The notes beneath the pieces were generated by a model. That model had not been told where the DNA came from. It made no database searches and saw only the letters and a list, made by a program, of their open reading frames with translations. The translations under genes and the position numbers were made by a program. Positions 34,750-48,135 of a stretch of DNA of 64,000 nt are shown piece after piece. The number at the start of each line of letters is the position of its first letter. The first letter of the stretch is position 1. This DNA comes from Sanghuangporus weigelae (Eukaryota; Basidiomycota; Agaricomycetes; Hymenochaetales; Hymenochaetaceae): the NCBI GenBank assembly GCA_033182465.1, contig CP137322.1, positions 2,232,001 through 2,296,000 on the forward strand, in the 5' to 3' direction.

Positions 34750-35401
34750 AAAGATCTGTGTCTGCGGGCGATACATAGTGCTCTTCTGTCTTGGTGTATT
34801 ATTAGAATCACAGCGTATTTGGAAAGCTTTGGATCTGCCTCATTGTTAGGAAAGGCCCATGCGTTTATCTTCGACTATTCTTGGAAAGAGAAAGGAACCT
34901 TCGGGCAAATAAAAAATGCAGGCAGCGACTTGATGCTGGTAGCTACAGTACTTCGCTGTCTACTTTCATCCAAGACACTGGACAATACTCGTTCGCGGAG
35001 TCAAAAACTGCATCCTCCGGATACAGCGCTTGAGATTACTATTTTTCTGAGGCAAGGAGTGTTGATTCTAATCTATCGAATCGAAGGCAGAAAATTCATT
35101 CAGACAGGCATTGAGTCTTGCCAGTATTTCGCTTCGTCTTAAATTTGTCTGGGCAATTCCGCCAGAAAGGCTTTAGATATGACTTATACGAGATGGACAC
35201 CCTTCTGATAATTTCCGACAGATTGTTGTCCGGCGCTCTGCCACCATCCCTTCGAATGCCATCTTAAATCCGAGGCTAAATACGCATGTAGGGGAACATC
35301 CGAAATATTGATTCGTGTCGCGACAGGATATCGCGGCATTACGGTACATAATAGCCGAGCTCGAAAGCTCTTATGAGAAGTGCCTATATAACAACATTAT
35401 C
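34750..35401. other. Convergent 3' flank, glutaredoxin / monooxygenase
   Basis: The 652 bases hold the second copy of the 16-base repeat (34802-34817). The open frame at 34819-35142 shows no conserved feature. I see no gene. Confidence 0.45.
34802..34817. repeat. 16-base direct repeat, right copy
   Basis: This sequence is identical to 32696-32711, and lies 53 bases after the glutaredoxin stop codon. Confidence 0.6.
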
Positions 35402-37427
35402 TCAGTCAGAAATATACCTTCGAAAGGGTATCTGATGCCTCACCAAACGTTTCGAATTGCGCCTTGAGAAAGAGAAATCTCCTACTGCATACCAAAATCC
35501 GGGATGACCTGCCGGCCTGTACGCGCCTCTGATTTCACCTTCCTCGTCGAGGTTCCAGACCTCCGGAGTCTTGTTGACAAACTGCTCCCCGAGAATGCGT
35601 TTGTACTTGTCTCGTACCGACCGGTACCCAGTTCTGCATTTACTGGTGGTGAGATTTGATTCGCGGCAGAATGCAGGAGTACTTACGCGTAAACAATGGC
35701 ATCGACCTCAAGCTCAGATCCGTCTGAGAAGACTATGGACTTCTCAGTAAGGCGATCGATGTCAGTCTCTGTCTTGAACTTGATTGCGCCATCAGAAACA
35801 AGAGAAGCGAAGCCCGAGTCAAAGACTGGAATCAGTTAGCAAAATCTTTGTGTTGATGAAAACCATGGCGCGTACAATATCCTGGATGTATAGTGAGGGC
35901 TTGGAAATGGATCCAAAGAATATCTAGGTCTTACCTCCGCCTCTTGTTAATCCAAGTTCGAGATATCCGGCGCCGGACGGACCATCCCATAGTTTGAGCC
36001 CTGCTGCCTCCAGTCCATTCAACATCTCCTTGTCGTACTCGCGGGCAACCTTCTGTTGAGCGCGAAAAAATTCTATCGTTGGCTTCACGGGCATCGTATC
36101 CATCTTGAAGTCCGTTACATCGATCGGCACATTATCCGGGAAGAACGCATTGACCAAAGAGCGGATGTACTTTCCTGAATAGACGCAAGTTGGAGATCGC
36201 TGAAATAGCGTGACAGATTTCGCTCCGTTCTGAACCAAATCCACACAGATATCCGAGGCAGAGTTTCCAGCGCCGAAAACAAGTACACGCTTGTTAGTAT
36301 ATTCTCTGCCTCCAGAAAAGTGCTCGGAGTGAGTCTGAGAACCCTCGAAAATGTCCCTGCCTTTGACTTCTGGTATTATCCCTTCTCCGAGGGGGCCCAA
36401 AGCCATGACGAGATGCCTCGGGTGCAGTATGATGCGTTGGCCATCCTTAATGACACCGACCGTCCACGTCCTCGCTGTCGGATCGTAAGATGGCGCGCTC
36501 TCTAACGTGGATGAAGTCCAAACATGTAACTTCTGGACTAAGGCATAAGCCTCCAACCAATCCGCGACGAGGTCCTTAGGAATATATTCTGGGTAATTTG
36601 AAGGGTAAGGCTGGTAAAGCACTACAACGATCAGGCTTGTAAGTCAATCGTCGGGTAGTCTACATCGAAGCAGGACGACATACATTGAGAATGAACTTGG
36701 GGAACATGGAGTTTCAGAGACGGGTATCTTTTCCTCCAGTTATCACCAACTCTAGGTTCTTTTTCTAACAACAGGCACGAGATGCCAGACTGACGGAGGC
36801 GTGCGGCAAGCTGCAAACCAGATTGCCCTGCACCAACTGTACCAAATACCTCAGTAAAGGGACTGATGTACATAGAAAAATGTACAACTGACCTATTAGA
36901 ACAGTCGGGCCGGGATCTGCAGCTACACGCTTTTGCAATCTATGTTCAAATCGATTGTCTTCCGCACCGTTCTGAACACCTAGGTATGGAGCTTCTTCAT
37001 ATCCTTTCCAATCCGCGACAGCTGTGAATACACTGAGCGCCTTCCACGAGGAGGATTCACCACTACCCTGGGCTTGGATAAGACTGACTGCTCCGCGACA
37101 GAGAGCACGTTCCGTCTCGAAGACGAAGAAAGCCTTGATCGCCTCAATGCTTGGGTCTGACTTGTCAAGCACCGGCGCTAGGTGTGGGGATCCGGCATCC
37201 AACTGAAAGTTATGGAAGGCAAGGTCGGGAAGGTTTGTAGACACGAAGTCTTGTATGCTATTGCCGCCATGGATTGTTCTGCAGTCCCAGGTGAAGACCA
37301 ACGAATCTCTCAAGTATCCGCCTGAAGTGAATAATGAGGAAATTCCGCCGTTACTGCCTGGCGACAATGAACTGGCGAATGCCGAGAGCCATTCTTCTGC
37401 AACAGATTTCGCGTCGACTTCCGCCAT
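35402..37427 (-). CDS. Flavin-containing monooxygenase with extra N-terminal domain
   Basis: Such enzymes use FAD, NADPH and O2 to oxygenate small substrates. The ATG at 37427 begins MAEVDAKSVAEEWLSAFASS. The first 170 residues (FTWDCRTIHGGNSIQDFVST and similar) resemble the NTF2/SnoaL-like N-terminal domain seen in fungal FMO-like proteins. The FAD site VGAGQSGLQLAARL follows, then HVPQVHSQLLYQPYPSNYPE after an intron. An FMO-like segment HSEHFSGGREYTNK leads into the NADPH site VLVFGAGNSASDICVDL. The ATG motif YATGYRSVRDKYKRI and PAGHPGFWYAVGDFSFSRR lie near the end, and the protein stops at 35402 after YISD. Five or six introns. The tail after GDF is less conserved. Substrate unknown; YUCCA-like plant enzymes share the fold. 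Confidence 0.85.
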
Positions 37428-38718
37428 TCTCCAACACGAGGGTGAAAGACGGCGTGCTTCGGGGACAGAGATTGAGAACACATTCTGTTGGTTGATTGCC
37501 TGCTTATATCTCACCGCTAGCCAAGCCCCGTCCTTGATCGAAATCAAATATCGCTTAGTGCAGGTTTGGATGGAATTTATTGATCCCGTTACCTTTCCTA
37601 TATGGAGGTTTTTTTTTTGAAATTTACCCTGCCCACTTTAATCACGAGCACGTGACCTCGCATCTTATCATCACATCACTAAAGGCTTTACTCAGTACTG
37701 AGTTGTAAACAGTACATTGTGCACAACAACACCTCACTTTTGAAACATATCAAGGATAGAAATTCTCGGCTTTCTCCTCCTCGGGCCTACGGTATCTCTC
37801 TTCAAGTTTCCAGCTACAGCGAACTGTAGACATTGAGCGCTTCACGTAACAACTACGTGCTCTGGATGGGATTGTGTCGGATTTGAGGGGCGTGTTTGAA
37901 GAGCTCGGTGTTTTCAGCGCGGACTCTTTTCTAGTCTCCCATACCATTGATATAATGTCTCAGGTCGAAGTCTCTTCCGACCTATCTCGATCTGTTGCTG
38001 AGAGAGAGAAGAGCGGGATACTGCGCCGTATCTAGACCGGTACGCCAGTGAAAAAAACAGGTATCGATGTTTCAATGTGATTGTCCTCATACTCTCACGC
38101 AGACACCAAGGAATTGACTACATTGTCGATGAATACCTTGATTTACTATGCGAGCAATTAGTCAGGAATTTTAAAAAATGCATCCGAGAGCTTACAAGCA
38201 TCGCTGAAAAGGATGAGCTTCGATCGCCTCTTACATCAAACCTCTCATCCCTCGTTTAGAGATACCGGCGATCCGACAATTTCAAGAGTTCATCAGACAG
38301 AGATATCTAAATCCCACCGCCTTTCTTTCCAATGTTACCGCAACGACGTTACAGATCACCACAGATGGTCCTGTTTCCATCCTTATTTCCGTCCGCTCCC
38401 AGCATTGGACAACAACACCTGCGGCCACAGGAGGATGCTCGGGCTCCAGAAACCGAAATTTCCATTCCTGAAAGTTTGACTTTGGCGGACCTTCCGAGAT
38501 ATTGCATCGACAATTCTGAAGGCATCTCGTCATCGGTAAGGCTTACTTAGACTGAGCATTCACTTCTGACTTTCGCTAGGCTGGTTAAAACGTAAATATA
38601 GGGTGACGAAGGCGGTAGTCTCTTTATGGTTCGAATTGACTTGAACCCAACGTCACAATCCAGATTCAAATATCAATCTATGCACGCCTTCCGTGTAAAC
38701 AAAAAATAACAAAGCAAC
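37428..38718. other. Intergenic stretch with a possible gene fragment
   Basis: This 1.29-kb region lies between the monooxygenase start and the NADH pyrophosphatase stop. An ATG near 37954 opens MSQVEVSSDLSRSVAEREKS. Separated from it by an intron-like or frame-broken stretch is a helical reading (GIDYIVDEYLDLLCEQLVRN) at 38098-38259. The pieces might be one small decayed or unusual gene on the plus strand. I recognise no family and call no CDS. Confidence 0.3.
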
Positions 38719-40610
<1,892 letters not shown>

Positions 40611-40766
40611 GCTAACTGCTCTAAACGCGCTCAACGACAAACGTGCTGGTATGATGGTGGGAGTGTGAGGAAGAGGATGCGATTTCGTTAAGCATATGCA
40701 TAGTGGACTGGCGCTGAATAAGTCAGCGATGGCCGATATAGAAGACTGCGATATGATTGGCTGCAT

Positions 40767-41860
40767 CACGTAAGCGCAGCAGTACGCGTGCTTAGTAAGT
40801 ATGCCGAAATTCAGAAGTTCGAAACTATATCATCATGTAAAGCTTCTCTGGCCGTACACTCAATTTCAATCCATTAGGCCACTAGAAAGAAGTAGTATTT
40901 ACTCATCAAATGACAGTAATGATCGGCCATTGGAACGGTAAGGAGATAGCGAAACATGAAATCATTTCCGTTTCATCTGGAATGATAGCTGGACCTGTGG
41001 CTTCCGACTTGCGGAGTCATTGAAGCCCGAGCCTGCATGAAATCTGAGCGAAATGAAGATTCATAACGGTTAAATTATACTCTCCTGTCTGCCTCGAGGC
41101 CGAAAGTCTTCTTATTGTTTGCAGAGAAGAAAAGCGTGAGGTGGACCAGGTATCTCAAGCTGCTCTTGTTCAGCCACCGGCGATCCCGGGCTCGTCCAAC
41201 TTTGTATAATCACGTCCCCATACAACTTCAGTCTTCGCGCTGCACAGGACATACTGAGTCAGCTATGGACGGTGATAAAACGATCGAACGGTTTGTATGA
41301 GCTCAAACCAGCGTGAGATTCGTGATGAGCATATCACAGCCTTCACGTTTCGACAAGTCAACCCTGATAATGACCTTGGTTGAGCGGTTGAGCTCTATTA
41401 TCTAGCTTTCAAGAAATGTAAAGTTGTTTGAAAATCAGCAGATAGCATTGTAAATCATTGTAAATCCTACACGTGTTGAATGGAAAAGCGATAATAGCCA
41501 AAGTGAGACGAATTTGACTACGATCTGCAGCGGCGGGGTGATCTAATCGTCTTAGCGATGCGCCGAACGAACGCGGTGAGGGCGCGGCGCATATAAATGT
41601 GTTCCCCGGATCGTCCTTTAGTAAGTACATATTTCTTATGCTTCATCATCCATCTCCCTCCCATCTCCCTCCTCGTCGTCTCGCCTCGTCGTGAGCGTAC
41701 AATGCGTCGACATTCTGCTAATCCGCGGGATAATGATTGCCGACGGCGACTCGGCGACCGGAAGCCGTTGAGTAACCTAAGCTCAGTTGGCCTTCTCTCA
41801 GGCGAGCCCAGCTTGTCCGCGACGCTCTTTTTCAACATATCTTCATCAACCTTGAACCGA
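40767..41860. other. Divergent intergenic region
   Basis: The 1.09 kb between the NPY1 start (leftward) and the membrane-protein start (rightward) show several scattered ATG-led frames (for example 41115-41300) but none with conserved features. It is probably promoter and 5' UTR of both genes. Confidence 0.4.
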
Positions 41861-44487
41861 ATGTCTTCACGACGCCGACGTCGAAACATCCTTGCTCTTG
41901 CCGTTGTGGTCGCTCTTGCGATGCCAATCGAGATGGCACGGGCAGATCAGGTACGTTCGCGAGCGTTGTCGATCCGTTTTGCCTCCGTGTTAATGATTCT
42001 TTGCATTTCATATCAACAGCTCGCCAGATGCAACGATGACATGAAATGGGCATGTTTCGCTTTTGCATAAGTAAAATCAACGCTGAACCTACGCAATGTA
42101 GATGGAGAACAACTCGGGCGAGTCACCGTGTACGGTCGCGCAGTTTCTCATGCAACAATGCGCAACACCGGATTCGGAACTTGTAATCTTGCCGCTCAAC
42201 GGCTCAGTCACGTCATACGGAAATCCACTCGAAGGGCGGTGGTGTACATGGTAAGCCCATTTCTCGACCGATCTCAGCGAGTATTACGGATTGATGACTT
42301 GATGCGTTTTAGCAATACTGTGGTCTATAATCTTATGAGCGCCTGCGCCGTCTGTCAAGATGGACTGCCAACTGATTTCATGACTTGGACAAAGGGCTGC
42401 GCCGGAGTCTCTCATGAGTATCTGGAGGATACTATCGCGCGAACTCACATAATACCGCGATGGGCGTATGTAAATGTCACAAAACAGGGCATTTTTAATC
42501 GGGCTGCGGCTGAAGAAGGTACTTTACCTACTACCTTTCAGAGTCCAAAATGTCCCTGACAACCCTTGCTCCTTCTCCATTTAGCTACGGACGAGAACAA
42601 AGGATGGAGTGCGATGCAAATTGCACTCCCAATCATCATAGGAGTCGCAGTTGCCCTCTTGGCTATCATCTTGTTCTATATTTACAGACGGCGTCTCAAA
42701 CGGCGATATACCCCGATCGGTGTGACATACCCATCTCGTCCTACTCATGCCTTCCAAGATTCTCGGTCGTACTCTCATCAGAGCATTCCGCACTCGGTAC
42801 GACCAAGTCATCAGCAAACGGCGTCCGCATCATCACTTGGTCTCCATTCATTATTGGGAGGACGGAATAGTCCTGCTCCGACCCGGAAGAAGAGCGTAGT
42901 GACTGTAGCATGGGAACGCGCGCGTATGGATGCTCCTAGGAAATTCGGGGGCCTTCTGCCTGACAGGCGGAAAGTGCACGAGCGCACGCGCGGCGTGGAT
43001 TGGAGCATCGACGCTGATCCTGTTGATCCGGTGAACGACTACAATGATCCGTGGCATTCCAAGGTGGGATCGTCCTCGAGCTCCGGGAGTGGTGGGAGTA
43101 GAGGCCTTCATTCCAAAGAGGCCTCGGGAGATACTCAGAGGAGCAAAGCTACTACTACGAATCCCTCCCACTCGTCTCGTACTCGACCTACTGGACACGA
43201 ACGGTCCGAGTCCCAGCTCGGACTTCTCTCTGATGGTTCGCCAGACCAATTTAAACCTATTCAGGATTCACCCGACATGATCAGGGGACGCCCAGCAAAT
43301 GCCTTCGTCCAGGGGATCGTCAATGGACTCAGTGGCATTGGCGATGCAATAAGGCTGGGAAGACGCCCGAGGCCCATGGCTGTAGTATCAAGTCCGCCGA
43401 GACGAGGATTCAAGGTTGATGACGTGGATAGTGCCAGTCCGACTGTTCCTCGAGATCCGAGGGGGACTCGATATGAGTCATTCGTATTCGTCGAAGCAGG
43501 TGACGACATCGAAGCGGGTCCTGTCAACGCGATCCCTTCGGGTACACGAACGAGTTTAAATCTTGGAGTTAATGACCAGGTAGCATTGAGCCAAAATCCA
43601 AGTCAAAGTGGAAGCAGTGGGAGTAGAACGCGTAGTGAAGGCATCGCTGACAATAAGCCGAGTGTAAGTGACAATGGAAATGGGAATACTGCAGGGAATA
43701 GTGAGGAGGAGGGAGGGCATTCCGTTTTGCTCATTTCGAGAAGTCCAGGGCAGGACTTCAACTCGACGATCGTAAGTCCTATAACGGACGAGACGGCTGG
43801 ATTTGGGACGTTCAGTGCCTCGAGTGAGGTCAGTCTATTTCCATCTTTCTTCTATAATCCTATATTGAAATCCTGCTTTAGAACGAGAACTGGCCCCCAG
43901 CACCCGCGCTTCCGGACGCGTCGATCGTTAGCCTTCCCGCTTTTTCGTTTGCGCGGCGAACGGCATCACCGACTCCGCCAACGCCTCCCCCGACTTCGCA
44001 ATCAGACCGCAGCACGAACTCTCCCTCGCATTCCGCACCGGGCACACCTCGCCCACCTTCTCGCATTCTTATCCCCCAAGGAAACGGAAACTCACAGTTA
44101 ATCGTCCCGCCCGCTGTACGAGCCGCCGGCGGGTACACTCAGCCCACACAACCGGCGCCTTCGACAGCACTTTCACCTCAGCCCGTAACCTCCACTGTTT
44201 CACTCACCAGTACAGCCCTTCTTCCCAACACACGACTCTTCTCGGGCACGATCGCCGAGTCCGTCGTTGCCGAACCTCCTTCCGCCGTATCGCGCACATC
44301 GGCGGCCACTGCGACGACTCCGTCTGCCGAAGGAGCTCGCTACGGATCGGAGCATAGCTCGGATGCGTATACCGTCCCGAACCCTTTTATTTTTGATGAG
44401 AGACGCGGAGGGAGTGTAGGAGCTGCGAGGGCGTTGAGGATTGCGAGCCCGCCGAGGTCGAGGTCGAGAGCGGAGGTTATTGAATGA
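41861..44487 (+). CDS. Single-pass membrane protein with Cys-rich extracellular domain, fungal-specific
   Basis: The ATG at 41861 starts a basic signal peptide (MSSRRRRRNILALAVVVALA) that is cut near ARADQ. After one or two introns the lumenal domain reads MENNSGESPCTVAQFLMQQC, then NTVVYNLMSACAVCQDGLPT and TWTKGCAGVSHEYLEDTIAR and IPRWAYVNVT. The spaced cysteines and Trp residues recur in a basidiomycete family of unknown function. A membrane span follows (IALPIIIGVAVALLAIILFY) with a basic stop-transfer patch RRRLKRRY. The cytosolic tail of about 550 residues is Ser/Pro/Gly-rich and disordered; an intron near 43829-43881 joins its last part, which ends SRSRAEVIE. The shape suggests a surface sensor or adhesion protein, but this is inference. 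Upstream in-frame starts exist; the signal peptide favours this one. Confidence 0.75.
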
Positions 44488-45158
44488 CACACCAACAGTG
44501 CTGGTGATGAATCTTGGATAAATTGCGGACATTTCGTGGATTTCGTATTCTTATCCTTTCCGCCAGACAATTCTACTTTCATTTCCCCTGCCCCGCTTGT
44601 TTAACCAGTAACTTATCGTGTTCAGACATTTCAAGCCATACGTAATTCGTCACGAAATCTGTTTGTATCTCAGTTCGAGCAATTCGCTTTTGCCTGTCTG
44701 CTTTTTCAATAGCTCTGCTATGATGATTGGATTGTTGTACCATTGGAAGTGAAAGTGTTACTTTTTCGTTCTTCCCCCTTCTCTCTTTTTTCCTCTTTCT
44801 TCCAGATCTGCATGTATTTTCGCGTGGTTGATTTTTCAATGTAATATTATGTACTTTTATGCGAACTCTCCGATTTAAAAAACAAAACATTTTCCGGAGT
44901 TTGAAGTCCGACGAGTCTGCCTCCAGATGAGGAAGCGACGATCGATCAGCGCATCTCTGTCGACCCCTCTTCATCTCATTTTCCGCTTGGTAGTATATAC
45001 CGAACCATGTTAATCCTCCGCTCATTCTAGTCCTTCCTTCAAATTTATTATCTCTTCGTTCGATTTTGACTTAGCGTCCATCTACTTTTGATAGTCTTTC
45101 TTGGAAAACCTCCAGCTCAAGTGGCACAGATTCCACCGTTCATCACTAAATACGCTCA
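44488..45158. other. Intergenic, AT-rich
   Basis: The 671 bases between two genes on the same strand are rich in T and contain CT-rich runs (near 44776-44805). No gene is seen. Confidence 0.4.
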
Positions 45159-47205
45159 ATGGCCCCCATCCCGGGTGAAGGCGCCAGCATCTCGAACACA
45201 GCGTCTTTTTATTCTAGTGCACGCTCTCTTCAGGTCATACTTGGGATCACTCTTCCTCTCGTGGCAGTCGCGTCGTTGATACCTATCATTATGATTAGGA
45301 GACATCTTGCGATGAGGCACATCGTCTCTCAGCAATCTACTAGCACAGCACAATCTACTGCTACCACTACTACTACTTGTCGTGCCCAGGCTACACCTAG
45401 GTTACCCCTGACATCTGTATATATCGCGCGAGTGGACTATTTTTTACCGCCTAGCGATACTGGCGTCTCAGAGATTGTGGCAGAGAGCCAACTCGAATGC
45501 GGTGATAGAGACGATGAAATTCTTTCTAGTTCTATGGACGGAATTAAGAACTACAGCAGTGAAACTGATCTGGGTGTTCCTTCTGCAGGGTTAGGGCTGA
45601 TGCCTGAAGTACCGCCTTTGGATTCTTTACCTTCTCTTTCCTCGATGCTATGCGAGTTCACTGCGTACGCTGATGCCATCGAACCGGAAAGTCTTGCTGA
45701 GGCAAGACGGTCTTCTACATGTCTTTTGGATTCTGTGTTCTCTTCTATGGACGTCAAGGCCCTTTCGTTCACTGAACTACCTCTGTCTCCGTCGCTCCCC
45801 CCAATTCAGCCCGTAACGTCGGCCTTGTCCTTAGACTTTCCGAGTCTATCCGGGGGGACGAGCCAGCTTGAAGAGAAATACGTCGAGGAGAGAACACTTC
45901 TCGCGATGCCTATATCGCTGTCGAAGAAACCTAGCTCTCTGTTCTATGAAGAAGAGCCTACCTCTGTGGAGGACCTGGACTTTGCTGTCGTTTCACTCTG
46001 TGATACGGACATCGATGCATCAATTCCCTCTCCAGAAGATGACATCGAAGAGATTAGTACCTCACACCTGGTCTCGGCGACAACTTCTTGTTCAATTATC
46101 GTGGACTCAACCTCTACGCTTGCCTCTCTTCTGGCTGTCCGGCTTTCGCAGTTCCCTGCTGTGCCTGCATTGCCTCCGTTGTCATTGTTGAGCTTCGTCG
46201 CTAAGAGTATCGTCACTCGACGATCGCAGTCCTCTATAGGCTCGACTATCACTTGCTCCATTACGGCGCCTGCTTCTCTCAACATTATAGATATCCAGCT
46301 TGACGACGCTTTGCCTGAAAGAAATCCGGACGGGCAGTTCCTGATGGGTTGGCCAAGCTTCTCGAATCCGGGAGAATTATGGGATGAAGAGGACGACTTG
46401 CTCTTTTCTGTCTACCTGCCCAAGAAACGGGCAGATCTCTCTAAGCCGGTACGGCACACGTGGACTGCCGGCATCAAGTATAGTCGATCTGACAAGGGAG
46501 ACCTCTGGGACGATGAAGACGATCGCCGATTCTCGTTCGCTGGAGAGGTGAAACCTCTTGATATATTTGTTTCAGGCTCGATGTTTAGCTTGGAAATGTC
46601 GAATGACCGCGTCTTGGCTGACTCCACTCTTTACATGAGTGAGGGGAGCTCGCTGGCGGATCACTCCTGCGAAGCTCAGGCGACGATAGAGGACGATGCG
46701 GATCGGACTTTGTGCTACTCGGAGACCGAATTGAATTTCATCGACCCGGGATTTGCAGAAGTTGGCTCATGCTTCGACTTCGGTTCTACTTCCTTTAAGG
46801 AACGGAATATGAAATTAAATCCCTCTTGCGAGGTAAGCAGTCTCTTCTGCGATCATTCGGAAATGCCCGCTGATTCCATACACCTAGCAGGAGGAGCTCG
46901 AGTCTGATTCGGAGCTTTGCGCATCGGCACCCTCATCTTTATGTCACTTCGCATTTGAGGATCTCGGAGATGGTGTCAACGCAACGGCTATTTACCTTTC
47001 TGAGAGCTCACGTTCCAGTTTGATGTCGCTCGCGAGCGTTTTGGACAGCCCTATTCGCATTGCGGATCCTCCTCCCTCCAAGTCCAACTTTCCTCTCGAG
47101 AAGGTGTTTGAGGTTGTTGTCGTTGACATGGAGCTGGAGCCCGACTTGTCGTATTGCTCGCGAATTATCTCGATCAATTGCCCGCTGTTCCAAGAGGAGG
47201 AGTGA
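45159..47205 (+). CDS. Hypothetical single-pass membrane protein with acidic cytosolic tail
   Basis: I do not recognise this family. The ATG at 45159 opens MAPIPGEGASISNTASFYSS, followed by one hydrophobic segment at residues 25-46 (VILGITLPLVAVASLIPIIM) and a basic flank RRHLAMRH. The N-terminus has no cleavable signal, so it may be a type III or tail-out anchor. The remaining 600 residues are rich in Ser, Glu and Asp with many short Leu/Pro motifs. A motif is repeated: GELWDEEDDLLFSVYLP and GDLWDDEDDRRFSFAGE, about 38 residues apart. One intron (46833-46891) joins PSCE to EELESDSELC; the last exon ends INCPLFQEEE. It follows another single-pass membrane protein on the same strand. It may be a lineage-specific gene. 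Confidence 0.65.
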
Positions 47206-48135
47206 TAGGGGGGAGACTATGCTCTTCTGAGTGGATTCTAGTGTTTCACTTTATCACTTCATCAGTCTTCGATAGTGACTGCGAAAGCAAGCCAAGTACT
47301 AGCTGGAAAAGTTTATTCGATAGGCTCAGGATCGACGCCACCGTCAACGTGCCTCGGCCATTCGTTCATTACCTAACTTTGCTTCGTTTCTGTACTTCGT
47401 TTTGTTTCGATTTAATTCAATTTATTCCCTTCTTTTCCTTTCCTTGCCCATTTTCGGTCTATGCCTTTGATAAATACCATCTACTTTCAGTCTCTTTCTT
47501 CAGTGGCTTTACTGCCACCGGTCAGAGCTAGCAATGATGATTGACTTTGCCATGCGTGCTCTCTACTTTCATTAGCAGCGTAACTATGTAGCAACCAAGT
47601 CCATAATGTCATAACTCTATTCTCTATAATGTATAAGAACGCTAACCTCATCCACCCAGCTAATCCATGTTGCAACAATACACCAGCTGTAACACTAACA
47701 GTAGTAAGTTCTGTGACGAGCTACTCCAATTACCGACAGCCCCGGAGGCCTAAACGGAGCCAGAGCCAAACTCTCGTTTCAGTATACTGATCATTACTCC
47801 TCCTGCCGTCCGCCCCTCCATCCCAGGAGGACGTCTGGCAGATTTCTCTCGGGGGAGATGCCAAATGACCTTGCACCTGGCATACGTAGTGGCAGTCGAC
47901 GACGCAGCGGAGTTGGTGGTGCAGTAAAAACGCGATACAGGGAAACCACATGCTCGCGTCCCAAGTACGTGCGTTGGCAGGTAATCGAGCTCCGAAGGGA
48001 GGGCGCAATGAATTGCTGAAGGGGTAAGTTGCAGATATGCCGATGTCGATGTGGTTGCGGCCATCAACGCTTAGTCTGGGCGCAATAATAACCCGGCCTG
48101 CTTGCCATCCCAGCGTATACTTCCCATATTGATAA
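47206..48135. other. Convergent 3' flank
   Basis: The 930 bases hold the 3' UTRs of the membrane protein gene and of PPG1. A T-rich stretch near 47396-47450 looks like a 3' UTR. Frames that read through into 47730-48130 lie beyond the PPG1 stop codon and are not supported. Confidence 0.4.

Noticed and set aside
34819-35142. 107-codon open frame after the glutaredoxin gene
   Set aside because: It shows no domain and no splice or start context; it lies in a 3' flank and is compatible with chance.
48071-48135. Extension of PPG1 to a longer C-terminus
   Set aside because: It arises from reading through the last intron; the proximal acceptor gives the conserved YFL ending.
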